64,000 nt of DNA, from contig NZ_BLTE01000006.1 of the NCBI RefSeq assembly GCF_013019105.1, positions 141,796-205,795 on the forward strand, written 5' to 3'. Both the position numbers and the translations under genes were made by a program. This stretch comes from Fundidesulfovibrio magnetotacticus (lineage in GTDB: Bacteria > Desulfobacterota > Desulfovibrionia > Desulfovibrionales > Desulfovibrionaceae). The notes under the pieces are model-generated. The model was not told the DNA's origin. It searched no databases and was given only the letters and a program-made list of their open reading frames with translations. Shown one piece after another: positions 9,606 to 19,093 of this stretch. The number at the start of each line of letters is the position of its first letter. Within the stretch, counting starts at the first letter, position 1.

Positions 9606-10810
9606 ATGAACATGGACCTCGACAAACTGCGCATCGCGCGGGGCCCCTCCGGGAGCGCCCCCGCCGGACGCAGGCGTTTCGGCCGCGCCGCGTGGACGCT
9701 CCTTGGACTGGCCCTGGCGGCCGCCGCATGGTTCTTCTGGCCCTCCACCCACGAGGCGGATCTCGTCCAGGCGGGGCTCTACTACCCCACGCGCGCCCTC
9801 ACCCTGGTGAACGCCACGGGCTACGTGGTGGCGGACCGCAAGGCCTCCGTGGCCTCCAAGGTGACCAGCCGCCTGGTCTGGCTGGGCGTGGAGGAGGGCA
9901 GCCGCGTCACGAAGGGGCAGGTGCTGGCGCGCCTGGAGTCCGACGACGTGGAGGCCGCCCTGCGCCAGGCCCAGGCCGACGTGGAGGCCGCCCGCTTCCG
10001 CGTGGAGCAGGACCAGGCCGAGCTTGCCGACGCCACCCTGAACCACGGCCGCTTCGCCCGTCTGGAGAAGGGCCGCGTGGTGGCCCGCTCCGAGTACGAC
10101 CAGGCCCAGGCCCGCCTGCGCAAGGCCCAGGCCGCCCACGAGAACTCACGGCGCGTGCTGGAGGCGCGCCGCGCCGCCCTGGAACTGGCCCGCGCCAACG
10201 TGGAATACACCGTGATCCGCGCCCCCTTCGACGCCGTGGTGCTCACCAAGAGCGCCGACGTGGGCGACATCGTCACGCCCATCGGGGCCTCCTCCACCTC
10301 CAAGGCCTCGGTGGTGACCATCGCGGACCTGGGCTCGCTCCAGGTGGAGGCCGACGTGTCGGAATCCAACCTCTCCAAGGTGCGCGCGGGGCAGCCCGTG
10401 GAGATCATGCTGGACGCCTACGGCGAGGAACGCTTCCCGGGGCGCGTGCACATGATCGTGCCCACGGCCGACAAGACCAAGGCCACCGTGCTCGTGAAGG
10501 TGCGCTTCGACGCCCTGGACGAGCGCATCCTGCCCCAGATGAGCGCCAAGGTGGCCTTCCTGGAGCGCAGGCCCGAGCCCGGCGAGACCGCGCCCCGCCT
10601 GGCCGTGCCCGCCAAGGCCCTGACGGAACGCGGCGGCGCGCGGGCGGTGTTCGTCCTGCGCGAGGGCCGCGCGCGCCTCACCCCCGTCACCGTGGGAGCG
10701 GGCCTGGGCGACATGGCCGAGATCCTTTCCGGCCTGGCCGCCGGGGACAAGGTGGTGCTCTCCCCGCCGGACTCCCTGCGCGACGGCGACGCCCTCAAGA
10801 CGGCCGGGCA

Positions 10811-10814
<4 letters not shown>
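9606..10814 (+). CDS. HlyD/MacA-type periplasmic adaptor (membrane fusion protein)
   Basis: A 402-residue protein with one N-terminal membrane anchor (residues about 28-46), a lipoyl/barrel domain split around a long helical hairpin (VEAALRQAQADVEAARFRVE..ARLRKAQAAHENSRRVLEAR, about residues 115-200), and a C-terminal membrane-proximal domain. It links an inner-membrane ABC exporter to an outer-membrane channel. It heads a four-gene operon with an ATPase and two FtsX-type permeases; its stop overlaps the next start (ATGA). No TolC gene is in the window. Start is the ATG at 9606 or 9612. Confidence 0.9.
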
Positions 10815-11486
<672 letters not shown>

Positions 11487-11512
<26 letters not shown>

Positions 11513-12647
11513 GAACGCCTTCCGCCACCGGCTGCGCTCCGCCCTGACCATCCTGGGCGTGATGGTGGCCATCCTGGCCTTCGGGCTTCTGCGCACGGTC
11601 ATCGACGCCTGGCACGCGGGCGTGGAGGCCAGCTCGGCCAACCGGCTCGTCACGCGCAACGCCGTGTCCCTGGTGTTCACGCTGCCCCTGGCCTACCGCG
11701 AGAAGATCCGGGCCATCCCCGGCGTCACCCAGGTCTGCCCGGGCACGTGGTTCGGCGGCATCTACGTGGACGAGAAGAACTTCTTCGCCAACTTCGCCTA
11801 CGAGCCCGTCTCGCTGCTGGCGCTCTACCCGGAGCTGGTCATCGACGACCCGGCCCGGCGCGACGACTTCCTCAAGGACCGCAAGGGCTGCCTGGTGGGC
11901 GCGAAGCTGGCCAAACGTTTCGGCTGGAAGGTGGGCGACGAGATCACCCTGCGCGGCACCATTTACCCGGGCGACTGGCCCATGACCGTGCGCGCCGTCT
12001 ACCGGGGCGGCCGGGCCAACACCGACGAGTCCCAGCTGTTCATGCACTTCGCCTACGTTGAGGAGTCGTTGCGTCAGAGCGCGCCCTCTCGGGCCGGGCA
12101 GGCGGGGTTCTACCTGGTGGGCGTGCAGGAGGCCTCCCGCGCCGCCGAGACCGCCCGGGCCATCGACGCCCAGTTCGCCAACTCCCCGGCCGAGACCCTC
12201 ACCGAGACGGAAAAGGCCTTCCAGATGGGCTTCGTGGCCATGAGCGAGGCCATCATCCTGGCCATCCGGCTGGTGAGCTACGTGGTGGTGGCCATCATCC
12301 TGGCCGTGGCCGCCAACACCATGGCCATGAGCGCCCGCGAGCGCACGGGCGAGTACGCCGTGCTCAAGACCCTGGGCTTCCCGGCGCGCACGGTGGCCCT
12401 GCTCATCTTCGGGGAGTCCCTGGTGCTCTCGCTCACGGGGGCGGGGCTGGGGCTGGCGCTCATCCTGCCCTCGGCGCGGGTGTTCGGGCGCTTCATGGAG
12501 GACTTCATGCCCGTGTTCGAGGTGTCGCGGCTCACGCTGGTCCAGGGAGGCCTGGCGGGGCTGGCGGTGGGCGTGCTCTCGGGCATCTATCCGGCGTTCT
12601 ACGCCTCCAGGGTTCGCATCGCCCAGGCCCTGCGCCGGGTGGGATAG
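11487..12647 (+). CDS. FtsX/MacB-like ABC permease
   Basis: A 386-residue membrane protein starting at GTG (VLLIRLAFRNAFRHRLRSAL, the usual FtsX opening). One helix near residues 20-40, a periplasmic MacB-PCD-like domain of about 200 residues, then three C-terminal helices with the conserved RTGEYAVLKTLGFPARTVALL loop. The TTG one codon later is an alternative start. It pairs with the second permease, 3 bp downstream, to form a heterodimeric exporter of the mechanotransmission type. Confidence 0.9.
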
Positions 12648-12650
12648 GCC

Positions 12651-13814
12651 GTGGCGGTTCCCCTCAGCTATTCGTGGCGCAACCTGCTCACGCGCCGGGC
12701 CACCACGGCCCTCACGGCAGGGGGCATGGCCCTGGTGGTGTTCGTGTTCGCGGCCACGCTCATGCTGGCCGAGGGCCTGCGCCGCACGCTGGTGGCCACG
12801 GGCAGCCCGGACAACGTGGTGGTGCTGCGCAAAAGCTCCGAGACGGAGGTGCAGTCCTCCCTGGAGCGCTCCGCCGCCAGCGTGGCGGCCACGCGCCCGG
12901 AGATCGCCCAGGACGCCTCCGGGGCGCTGGATGCCGCGCGCGAGGTGGTGGTGCTCTTCGTGATGCCCAAACGCACGGGCAGCTCCTCCAACGTGGTGAT
13001 CCGGGGCACGGAGCGCGCCTCGCTGGGGCTTCGGCCCCAGGTGCGCCTCGCGCAAGGGCGCCTGCCCCGGCCCGGGTCTACGGAGATCATGGTGGGCGAA
13101 AGCGTGCGGGAGAAGTTCGCGGGGGTGGCCCTGGGCCAGAGCCTCTCCTTCGGCCAGCGCTCCTGGACGGTGGTGGGCGTGTTCGACGCGGGCAGCACGG
13201 GCTTCGCATCGGAGATCTGGGGCGACGCCGAGCAGCTGATGCAGGCCTTCCGGCGCAACGCCTACTCGGTGGTGGTGGCCCGGCTGCGCGAGCCCGGGCT
13301 CTTCGAGTCCTACCGGGCCGCCGTGGAGGGCGACCCCCGTCTCCAGGCCGAGGTGCGCCCGGAGCGCAAGTACTACGAGGACCAGTCCAAGGCGCTCTCC
13401 AAGTTCCTCAAGGTGCTTGGTGTGTCGCTCACGGCCATCTTCTCCATCGGGGCCATGCTGGGGGCCATGATCACCATGTTCTCGGCCGTGGCCGGGCGCG
13501 TTGGCGAGATCGGGGCCTTGCGGGCGCTGGGGTTCGGCCGCCGGGCCATCCTGCTGGCGTTCCTGGCCGAGGCGGCGCTTCTGGGCGGGCTTGGCGGCGC
13601 GGTGGGGCTCTTCTTCGCGGCGTTCCTCTCGTTCCTTTCATTTTCCACCACCAATTTCCAGACCTTCGCGGAGCTGGCGTTCCGGTTCACGCTCACGGGG
13701 GAGATCGCGGCGTGGTCCATGGGATTCGCGCTGTTCATGGGGCTTGCCGGGGGGGTGCTTCCGGCGCTTCGCGCCGCGCGCATGAACATCGTGGAGGCCC
13801 TGCGCTCGGGATGA
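12651..13814 (+). CDS. FtsX/MacB-like ABC permease
   Basis: A 387-residue paralogue of the previous permease, starting at GTG (MAVPLSYSWRNLLTRRATTA). It has the same layout: one N-terminal helix, a periplasmic domain (about residues 45-250), then three helices with GRVGEIGALRALGFGRRAIL. It is the last gene of the exporter operon. Two distinct FtsX permeases with a separate ATPase, in place of one MacB fusion, is a common arrangement in deltaproteobacteria. Confidence 0.9.
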   Translation: MAVPLSYSWRNLLTRRATTALTAGGMALVVFVFAATLMLAEGLRRTLVATGSPDNVVVLRKSSETEVQSSLERSAASVAATRPEIAQDASGALDAAREVVVLFVMPKRTGSSSNVVIRGTERASLGLRPQVRLAQGRLPRPGSTEIMVGESVREKFAGVALGQSLSFGQRSWTVVGVFDAGSTGFASEIWGDAEQLMQAFRRNAYSVVVARLREPGLFESYRAAVEGDPRLQAEVRPERKYYEDQSKALSKFLKVLGVSLTAIFSIGAMLGAMITMFSAVAGRVGEIGALRALGFGRRAILLAFLAEAALLGGLGGAVGLFFAAFLSFLSFSTTNFQTFAELAFRFTLTGEIAAWSMGFALFMGLAGGVLPALRAARMNIVEALRSG

Positions 13815-13952
13815 GGCGGCGGGCTGTCATGTTTTCAGTTGCAATTGGAGCGGATTGCTTTACAGGTGGTGGGCAACGCGGCTCGATATTCCTTTTGTTC
13901 GGCTTCGTGGCAGGGTGCATCCGTTTAGGCATCACCGAGAAGGCGGCTGACC

Positions 13953-14699
13953 ATGAACATGGTTGAGAAAGTGAAGCAGGGCATCGTCCGGCTGGCGCGC
14001 GAGCACGGCGGACCCTCGGCGCTGGCCGAGAAGTCCGGCGTGGGGCAGCCCAACGTCTCCAAGTTTCTCTCGGGCAAGGCCATCCCGCGCTTCGACACGG
14101 TGGCGCGCATCCTGGAGACGCTGGGGGCGCGCATCCTCTTCCCCGACGACGAGCGCGACACCACGCGCCCGGTGGTGTTCGTCTCCGCCCGGCGCTCCGG
14201 CGGCACCTCGGAGCAGACGTCTCCGCCCGCGCCCGAGAACTACATGGCCGTGCCCCTGGCCCAGGGGTCGGTGGCCGCCGGACCGGGCCTCGTGCCCGAA
14301 GACGCCGTGCGCGGCTGGGTGCTCGCCATGAAGGACCAGGCCTCCATCCGCTACCGCACCAACCTGGTGGCCATGGAGGTGGGGCGCGGGCAGGAGTCCA
14401 TGGCCCCCACGCTGCACCCCCTGGACATCGTGCTGGTGGACCGCGACGACTTCCGCCCGGAGCCGGACGGCTCCATCTTCCTGGTGCGCGAGCCCGGCCC
14501 CGACGCCGAGGTGGCCGTGAAGCGCGTCTACACGAGCCGCAAGGAAGGCCAGACCCTGCTGACGTTCGTCTCCGACAACCCGGACAAGCGCTCCTACCCC
14601 CCCTCGGTGCACAGCCTTGAGGGCGACTACCAGGGCGACCTGCGCCGGGCCATCGTGGGCCGGGTGGTCTGGTCCTGGTCGGACATGACGCGCAAATAG
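13953..14699 (+). CDS. LexA/CI-like repressor with S24 peptidase domain
   Basis: A 248-residue regulator. Residues about 10-60 form a helix-turn-helix (PSALAEKSGVGQPNVSKFLS). The C-terminal half is an S24 self-cleaving peptidase: catalytic Ser149 in GQESMAPTL and Lys190 in EVAVKRVY, with a candidate Ala-Gly cleavage site at 109-110 (SVAAGPG). Such proteins repress target genes until DNA damage triggers autocleavage, as in prophage CI repressors. It stands alone, 138 bp after the exporter operon; a near-consensus promoter and three phage-like genes lie about 650-2,100 bp downstream and could be its targets. The ATG at 13959 is an alternative start. Confidence 0.88.
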   Translation: MNMVEKVKQGIVRLAREHGGPSALAEKSGVGQPNVSKFLSGKAIPRFDTVARILETLGARILFPDDERDTTRPVVFVSARRSGGTSEQTSPPAPENYMAVPLAQGSVAAGPGLVPEDAVRGWVLAMKDQASIRYRTNLVAMEVGRGQESMAPTLHPLDIVLVDRDDFRPEPDGSIFLVREPGPDAEVAVKRVYTSRKEGQTLLTFVSDNPDKRSYPPSVHSLEGDYQGDLRRAIVGRVVWSWSDMTRK

Positions 14700-15672
14700 G
14701 GCGCTGGCCCGCGCCCCCCGCGCGCCCGCGAGCAGCGCGAGGCCTCCATTCGTGCGGCCAGGGTGGCGCTCGCCCGCCCCCAGTCCGCGAGCAACGCGTC
14801 CCCGCAGACATCGGCCGCGAGACCCGACGACGCGAAGGAACGCGCGAGGCCGCGAGCCGCGACACCGCCGCCGTGGCCCAAGGGGACGCGCCAGGAGCGC
14901 GCGCCCGTCCAGGGCCACTGCGCCGCCGGGGTCCATGGGGCCGCGCTGGAACGCCAGGCCACGACACCGATTCCCTCCCAAAGAGCTTGGTCCATTGGAC
15001 CGCGCGCAGACGCCCGGGCACTGCATAAGCCCCGCCCCGCGCGGCATGGCTTGCGCCGACTCCAGGCCCACGGCCCATACCGTCCAATCCGCAGCAAGCG
15101 CAAAGCGCTCCCCTTCGCTCATCCCCTGCCGAGCCCTCGGCACATCCCCTGCCATCCCCTGAACGTCGGGCACGCCTATTCCCGGCGCGGCGCGTGCAGG
15201 CTTCTCATGTGTCAGCTTCATAATTCAAATTGTAGAATATAGATTCATTTTAAATTCTTTAGTGAATTTATTTTTGCTTGTCTGAAGCTCAATCCTGTTA
15301 AACATCCACAATCGCACGCGATTTTATTTGTATACTGTATTTGACAAAAATTCGTTTCAGAATATGATTCCAGCCATGCATTCGGGAACGCCACGCAGAC
15401 GCGGCGAGGTCGGTACCGGAAGACCCAAGGCTACGCCTCCGAAGCCCAATCACGCGGGACAGGCGGGTGCGAGGGAAGACCGCAAACCATGCGGCGAAGG
15501 CGACTCCGATGCAGACCAGTCCGGCCGGACTGGACAACCCGAAGCCGGTGAGGGATCACCAATCCGGCCCGCCCCGCCCGCCGGGGCGGCGTTCAAGGCA
15601 ACGCTTCATCAACCAGGGCCGGGACGCGGCAAGCCAGGGTCCGTCCCGGCCCGCCCCACGGGGAGGGCCTCT
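14700..15672. other. Gap: GC-rich half without genes, then AT-rich promoter region
   Basis: From 14700 to about 15200 I see no convincing gene: open frames on both strands are Arg/Pro-rich shadows. From about 15220 to 15370 the base composition switches sharply to AT-rich, unlike the surroundings, and includes an AAATTC-N6-GAATTT inverted repeat (about 15250-15268) upstream of the promoter at 15341. This resembles an operator/promoter region for the small phage-like genes. Confidence 0.5.
15341..15368 (+). promoter_or_regulatory. Sigma-70-like promoter
   Basis: TTGACA at 15341-15346 and TATGAT at 15363-15368 are separated by 16 bp, close to the sigma-70 consensus, inside an isolated AT-rich patch. 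It would drive rightward transcription of the small genes starting at 15673. A perfect -35 box is unusual in this GC-rich neighbourhood. Confidence 0.65.
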
Positions 15673-16032
15673 ATGCACGCCCGCAGCGCACCGACAACGC
15701 CCGCCGCCCCGGGAGAAACCGCCGTGACCGAACCAGCCTGCGAACACTGCGGACACTGGGATTCCCGCGATGCCCTGGTGGGTTTCTGCGCGGAGATCAC
15801 AGGCCACCTGCTCCTGGACCGCGCCCTGGGCCTGCGGGGGCTCTCCACCTGCCGCACCGCCGCCTCGGGCCGCTGCGCCCTCTACGAGCCCTCGCCCGAG
15901 GTTCTGGAAGAGGAGCGGAGCGAGGCCCGGCACGCCCGCGACCTCCAGCGTTGCGCGGGGCTTCATTACCCTGCGAGCCTCAACCCCCGGGCTTTCCCGG
16001 GAAGGACCACCTCATGGCCATCCTCGACGTGA
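15673..16032 (+). CDS. Small Cys-rich protein, probable zinc binder, phage-like
   Basis: A 119-residue protein. It holds CEHCGHW (a CxxC pair), then FCAEITGH, STCRTAA, GRCALYEP and LQRCAG, so six cysteines that could hold a metal or Fe-S centre. GGGGAGG sits 6 bp before the ATG at 15673; a GTG at 15724 with GGGAGA is an alternative that drops a low-complexity N-terminus. The stop overlaps the start of the next small gene by 19 bp. I do not recognise a named family. Confidence 0.55.
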   Translation: MHARSAPTTPAAPGETAVTEPACEHCGHWDSRDALVGFCAEITGHLLLDRALGLRGLSTCRTAASGRCALYEPSPEVLEEERSEARHARDLQRCAGLHYPASLNPRAFPGRTTSWPSST

Positions 16033-16412
16033 ACCTCGAAGCCGTGCTCCCCGAAACTGAGCAGCCCCTGCCCACCGGAGACTACCCCTGCCGCGTGGCC
16101 GACAGCCTGCTCATCCGTTCCAAATCCGGCAGGCCGCTGCTCAAGCTGGTCTACGACGTGACCCACGGCCCCTTCCAGGGCCGACAAGTGGTCGACGCCA
16201 TGCTCCTGGACCACGAGGCGGGCCTGACTCGCCTGAAAACCCTGGCCTTGCGCGCGGGGCACCCCGCCCCGGGACGCCTGCACGACTCCGAGGAACTGCA
16301 CGGCCTGCGCTTCACCGCCCGCGTGGCCCTGGAACACTCTGAAACCGGGCAGAGCCCGCCCAGGAATCTCGTGCGGGCCTACCGACCCGCCCAGGACGCC
16401 CCAGCGGCCTGA
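16014..16412 (+). CDS. DUF669-like phage protein
   Basis: A 132-residue protein. LPTGDYPCRVADSLL, KSGRPLLKLVYDV and GPFQGRQVVDAMLL match, from memory of the family, the pattern of DUF669 proteins, which in phages sit among replication/recombination genes and are thought to bind single-stranded DNA. It overlaps the Cys-rich gene upstream by 19 bp. There is no surrounding set of phage structural genes, so this may be a domesticated or decayed remnant. Confidence 0.65.
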   Translation: MAILDVNLEAVLPETEQPLPTGDYPCRVADSLLIRSKSGRPLLKLVYDVTHGPFQGRQVVDAMLLDHEAGLTRLKTLALRAGHPAPGRLHDSEELHGLRFTARVALEHSETGQSPPRNLVRAYRPAQDAPAA

Positions 16413-16576
16413 GAACGAACCCAACGTCCGGAGGCGCGCGGAAGACGCCCGCCCCGGACGATCCCCATCGCGCTGGCCGGGCACGGCGGGCCAGAACGCA
16501 ACGCATGCCGCATCCGACCCGGGCGGGGGGCCGCCGAAGCCCCCCGCTCCCGCCCGGCGGCAAGGAGACCTGGAAC

Positions 16577-16864
16577 ATGTGGTGCCCCCAATGCGGCACG
16601 GACACGCGGGTGCTGGAAACCGACAAGCTCGACCGGGCGGTGGTGCGCGTGCGCTGGTGCCGCAACGAGTCCTGCCGCTTCCTCTTCGAGACACACGAGG
16701 CCATCACCGGGGCCGTGGTGCGCGAGACCCCCGAAACCGCCGGGGCCTACCTGCCCCCGGCCAAGGCCGCCGCGCGCCACCTGGACCTGCTCAAGAGCCA
16801 GGGCCGGGCGCGCGACGCCGTGGTGGTGAAGCGCGGCGAGACCGCCGCCCGCGCCGGACGTTGA
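16577..16864 (+). CDS. Small zinc-ribbon protein
   Basis: A 95-residue protein opening MWCPQCGTDTRVLETDKLD and continuing RVRWCRNESCRFLFET: two CxxC-type pairs (CPQC and CRNESC) of a zinc ribbon like that of NrdR or phage Ogr-type regulators. It lacks the ATP-cone domain of NrdR, so it is not NrdR itself. AAGGAG lies about 11 bp upstream. It is the last of the three small genes before the terminator at 17095. Confidence 0.6.
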   Translation: MWCPQCGTDTRVLETDKLDRAVVRVRWCRNESCRFLFETHEAITGAVVRETPETAGAYLPPAKAAARHLDLLKSQGRARDAVVVKRGETAARAGR

Positions 16865-17094
16865 CCGCGCGGCCAGCCCCGACTCCCCGGCCCGGCACGG
16901 GGCGCGCCCCCGCCCTGGCCCGCGCGTTGCGAAAACGACACGCGCAGAGCCCGTCCCCTCCTGCCAGTGCGGCAATCCGCGAAGGACCCCGTTGACGGAT
17001 TTAATATGTCAGGATAGACATATGCCCAACACGACATAGCCGCCCCTCCAGCGGGCGGCCCACGCGATCAAACCTCCTGCCAGAGGTGGTCGAT

Positions 17095-17137
17095 GCGGCC
17101 CGGACGGATCTCGCCCCGTCCGGGCCGCGCAGTTTTT
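17095..17137 (+). terminator. Rho-independent terminator
   Basis: A perfect 13-bp GC stem (GCGGCCCGGACGG with its complement) around an 8-nt loop is followed by GCAGTTTTT. The T-run is on the plus strand, so it ends the rightward small genes; it sits between them and the convergent fliQ stop. Confidence 0.85.
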
Positions 17138-17405
17138 ATTGGATGTATTTTGGCAGGTTGAGCAGGATGTCCCGGGTGAAGCCGACCATCTTGTCCATGA
17201 GCCAGGGGAAGGCGAGGATGATGGCGATGAACATGGCCACCAGTTTGGGGACGAAGGTCAGGGTCATTTCCTGGATCTGCGTGGCGGCCTGGAGCACGGA
17301 GAGCACCACGCCCACCACCAGGCTCACGGCGAGCATGGGCAGCGAGAGCAGCAGGGTGATCTCGATGGCCGAGCGGGCGAAGCCGATGACGGTTTCGGGG
17401 GTCAT
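17136..17405 (-). CDS. fliQ: Flagellar type III export membrane protein FliQ
   Basis: An 89-residue protein with two hydrophobic helices (about residues 16-42 and 50-73) and the typical MTPETVIGFARSAIEITLLL start. FliQ forms part of the FliP5-FliQ4-FliR1 export gate core in the flagellar basal body. It follows fliP by 12 bp. No fliR or flhB follows; the plus-strand terminator and convergent small genes end the cluster here, so the remaining export genes must lie elsewhere. Confidence 0.95.
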   Translation of the reverse strand: MTPETVIGFARSAIEITLLLSLPMLAVSLVVGVVLSVLQAATQIQEMTLTFVPKLVAMFIAIILAFPWLMDKMVGFTRDILLNLPKYIQ

Positions 17406-17417
17406 GGCGGAACTCCT

Positions 17418-18203
17418 TTAGACGAAGCTGTTGACGAGCGCGGCGGTCATGAGGTTCCAGCCGTCCACCATCACGAAGAGCAGGAGCTTGAAGGGCATGG
17501 AGACCATGGCGGGGGGCAGCATCATCATGCCCATGGCCAGCAGCACGCTGGAGACCACCATGTCCAGCACCAGGAAGGGGATGTACACCAGAAAGCCTAT
17601 GGTGAAGCCGGTCTTGAGCTCGCTGATCATGTAGGCGGCGCTGAGCATCACCGTGGGCACGTCCTCCTTGGTCTTGGGCTGATCCATCTTGGTGATGGTG
17701 TAGAAGACCGAAAGATCCTTCTCGCGGGTGTGCTTGAAGAGGTAGTCGCGCATGGGCGCCTCGGCGCGTTTCACGGCTTCGGAGAAGCCGAGGCGTTCCT
17801 CCATGTAGGGGTTCAGGGCTTCGTCGTAGATCTTCTTGCCGGTGGGGTACATGATCACCACGGTCATGAAGATGGCCAGGCTGGCCAGGATCTGGTTGGG
17901 GGGCATCTGTCCGGTGCCCATGGCCTGGCGCAGGAACGAGAAGACCACGATGATGCGCGTGAACGAGGTGCAGCAGAGCACGATGGAAGGCGCCACGGAG
18001 AGCACCGTGAGCGTGAAGAGGATCTCCAGCAGCATGCTGACCTTCTCGGGCTGCTGCTGCCCGGCGGCCAGATTGAGCGTGAGGGTGGGCTCAGCCCCCT
18101 GCGCCGGAAGCGCCAGGGCCAGGGCCGCCAGCATCAGGGGGGCCGCCAGGGCCGCCGCCTTTGCGGGCCTGGTCCAGGGCGTCTTGGAATTCTTGGGCTT
18201 CAT
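17418..18203 (-). CDS. fliP: Flagellar export gate protein FliP
   Basis: A 261-residue protein with an N-terminal signal-like segment (residues about 14-37), then four membrane helices and the family blocks SIVLCCTSFTRIIVVFSFLR and MMLPPAMVSMPFKLLLFV. FliP is the main subunit of the flagellar protein export pore. The ATG at 18203 lies inside fliO, overlapping it by 113 bp; the overlapped residues include the FliP signal peptide, so the long start seems genuine. Confidence 0.95.
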   Translation of the reverse strand: MKPKNSKTPWTRPAKAAALAAPLMLAALALALPAQGAEPTLTLNLAAGQQQPEKVSMLLEILFTLTVLSVAPSIVLCCTSFTRIIVVFSFLRQAMGTGQMPPNQILASLAIFMTVVIMYPTGKKIYDEALNPYMEERLGFSEAVKRAEAPMRDYLFKHTREKDLSVFYTITKMDQPKTKEDVPTVMLSAAYMISELKTGFTIGFLVYIPFLVLDMVVSSVLLAMGMMMLPPAMVSMPFKLLLFVMVDGWNLMTAALVNSFV

Positions 18204-18534
18204 GGGACGTGTCCACCTCTGTGAGCAGATTGATGCTCTGGTCCGTGACCCCGAGCACCAACAGCTTATTCAAGAAGCGGACCACCATAATGTTCTTGCG
18301 GGGTCCCAGGGTCATGTGCCCTTCCAGGCGCAGGCCGTGCGCCAGGGATCTGCCGCCCAGCCCCAGGCGGGGGCCGAAGCGGCGCAGCATCCAGAAGGCC
18401 AGCAGGATCACCACCAGGATCACCAGCAGGCCCACCCCCATCTGCACGGCCGCGCCGCCCAGGTCCACGGTGGGTGGGGGCGGGGGGGCCACGGGCGCGG
18501 TCACCTGGGCGGCGGTGGCGGCTGGATCAGCCAA
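18091..18534 (-). CDS. fliO: Flagellar biosynthesis protein FliO
   Basis: A 147-residue protein: a Pro/Ala-rich N-terminus, one membrane helix (about residues 31-49), then a basic cytoplasmic domain with LRLEGHMTLGPRKNIMVVRF and LLVLGVT, the FliO signature region. It helps FliP assemble into the export gate. The C-terminus is Gly/Pro-rich and is encoded in the unusual 113-bp overlap with fliP. It overlaps fliN by 8 bp. Confidence 0.9.
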   Translation of the reverse strand: MADPAATAAQVTAPVAPPPPPTVDLGGAAVQMGVGLLVILVVILLAFWMLRRFGPRLGLGGRSLAHGLRLEGHMTLGPRKNIMVVRFLNKLLVLGVTDQSINLLTEVDTSHEAQEFQDALDQARKGGGPGGPPDAGGPGPGASGAGG

Positions 18535-19081
18535 GCTGCTTCACCCGTTCGATGGGGCTTATGATGTCGGTGAGGCGCACGCCGAACTTCTCGTTGATCA
18601 CCACGGCCTCGCCCCGGGCCACGAGCTTGCCGTTGACGTAGATCTCCAGCGGCTCGCCCGCCAGCTTGTTGAGCTCGATGACGGAGCCCTGGCCCAGCTG
18701 GAGCAGCTCGTTGATGAGCAGCTTGGTGCGCCCCAGTTCGGCGGACACGTCCAGGGGGATGTCCAGGATGAAGTCCAGGTCGCGCCTGCCGGTGTCGGCG
18801 CGGGGGGCGCGGGCGTCCTGCGTCAAATCCTTGAACGAGGCCTCCCGGCTCTTGGCGGCCAGCTGGGCCTGTTCGCGCTCCTTCTTGACGGCGGTTTCCT
18901 CTTCGCCCGCCAGGGCTGCGGCCCACTGCTCGGCCAGGGCGTCGTCGCCCCCGCCGCCGGAGGGCGAGGACGCGGCGGCGAGAGCCTGCTCGAAGGGGTC
19001 CGCCCCGCCCGAGCCGTCGGTTTCCTCCAGGGCTGCCGCCCATTCGGCCGCCAGCTGGTCTTGATCGATGTCGTCGGCCAC
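18527..19081 (-). CDS. fliN: Flagellar motor switch protein FliN
   Basis: A 184-residue protein. The C-terminal about 80 residues are a SpoA/surface-presentation domain (ILDIPLDVSAELGRTKLLIN, LNKLAGEPLEIYVNGKLVAR, VRLTDIISPIERVKQL) that forms the C-ring base. The N-terminal 90 residues are acidic and Ala/Gly-rich, longer than in the minimal enteric FliN. It follows fliM by 12 bp. Confidence 0.95.
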   Translation of the reverse strand: MADDIDQDQLAAEWAAALEETDGSGGADPFEQALAAASSPSGGGGDDALAEQWAAALAGEEETAVKKEREQAQLAAKSREASFKDLTQDARAPRADTGRRDLDFILDIPLDVSAELGRTKLLINELLQLGQGSVIELNKLAGEPLEIYVNGKLVARGEAVVINEKFGVRLTDIISPIERVKQLG

Positions 19082-19093
19082 GGTCGCCTCCCG

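Noticed and set aside
9563..10810. The long open frame upstream of the exporter ATPase, which could suggest an N-terminal fusion
   Set aside because: The part before 10811 reads out of frame through the HlyD adaptor gene and is Arg/Gly-rich; the ATPase begins at the ATG that overlaps the adaptor stop.
14763..15242. Possible genes in the GC-rich half of the 14.7-15.3 kb gap
   Set aside because: Frames exist on both strands but are Arg/Pro/Ala-rich, with no ribosome sites and no motifs; consistent with chance frames in GC-rich DNA.
16519..16558. GC-rich hairpin between the two small phage-like genes as a terminator
   Set aside because: It has no T-run and lies just before the ribosome site of the next gene; in this GC-rich context such stems arise readily.
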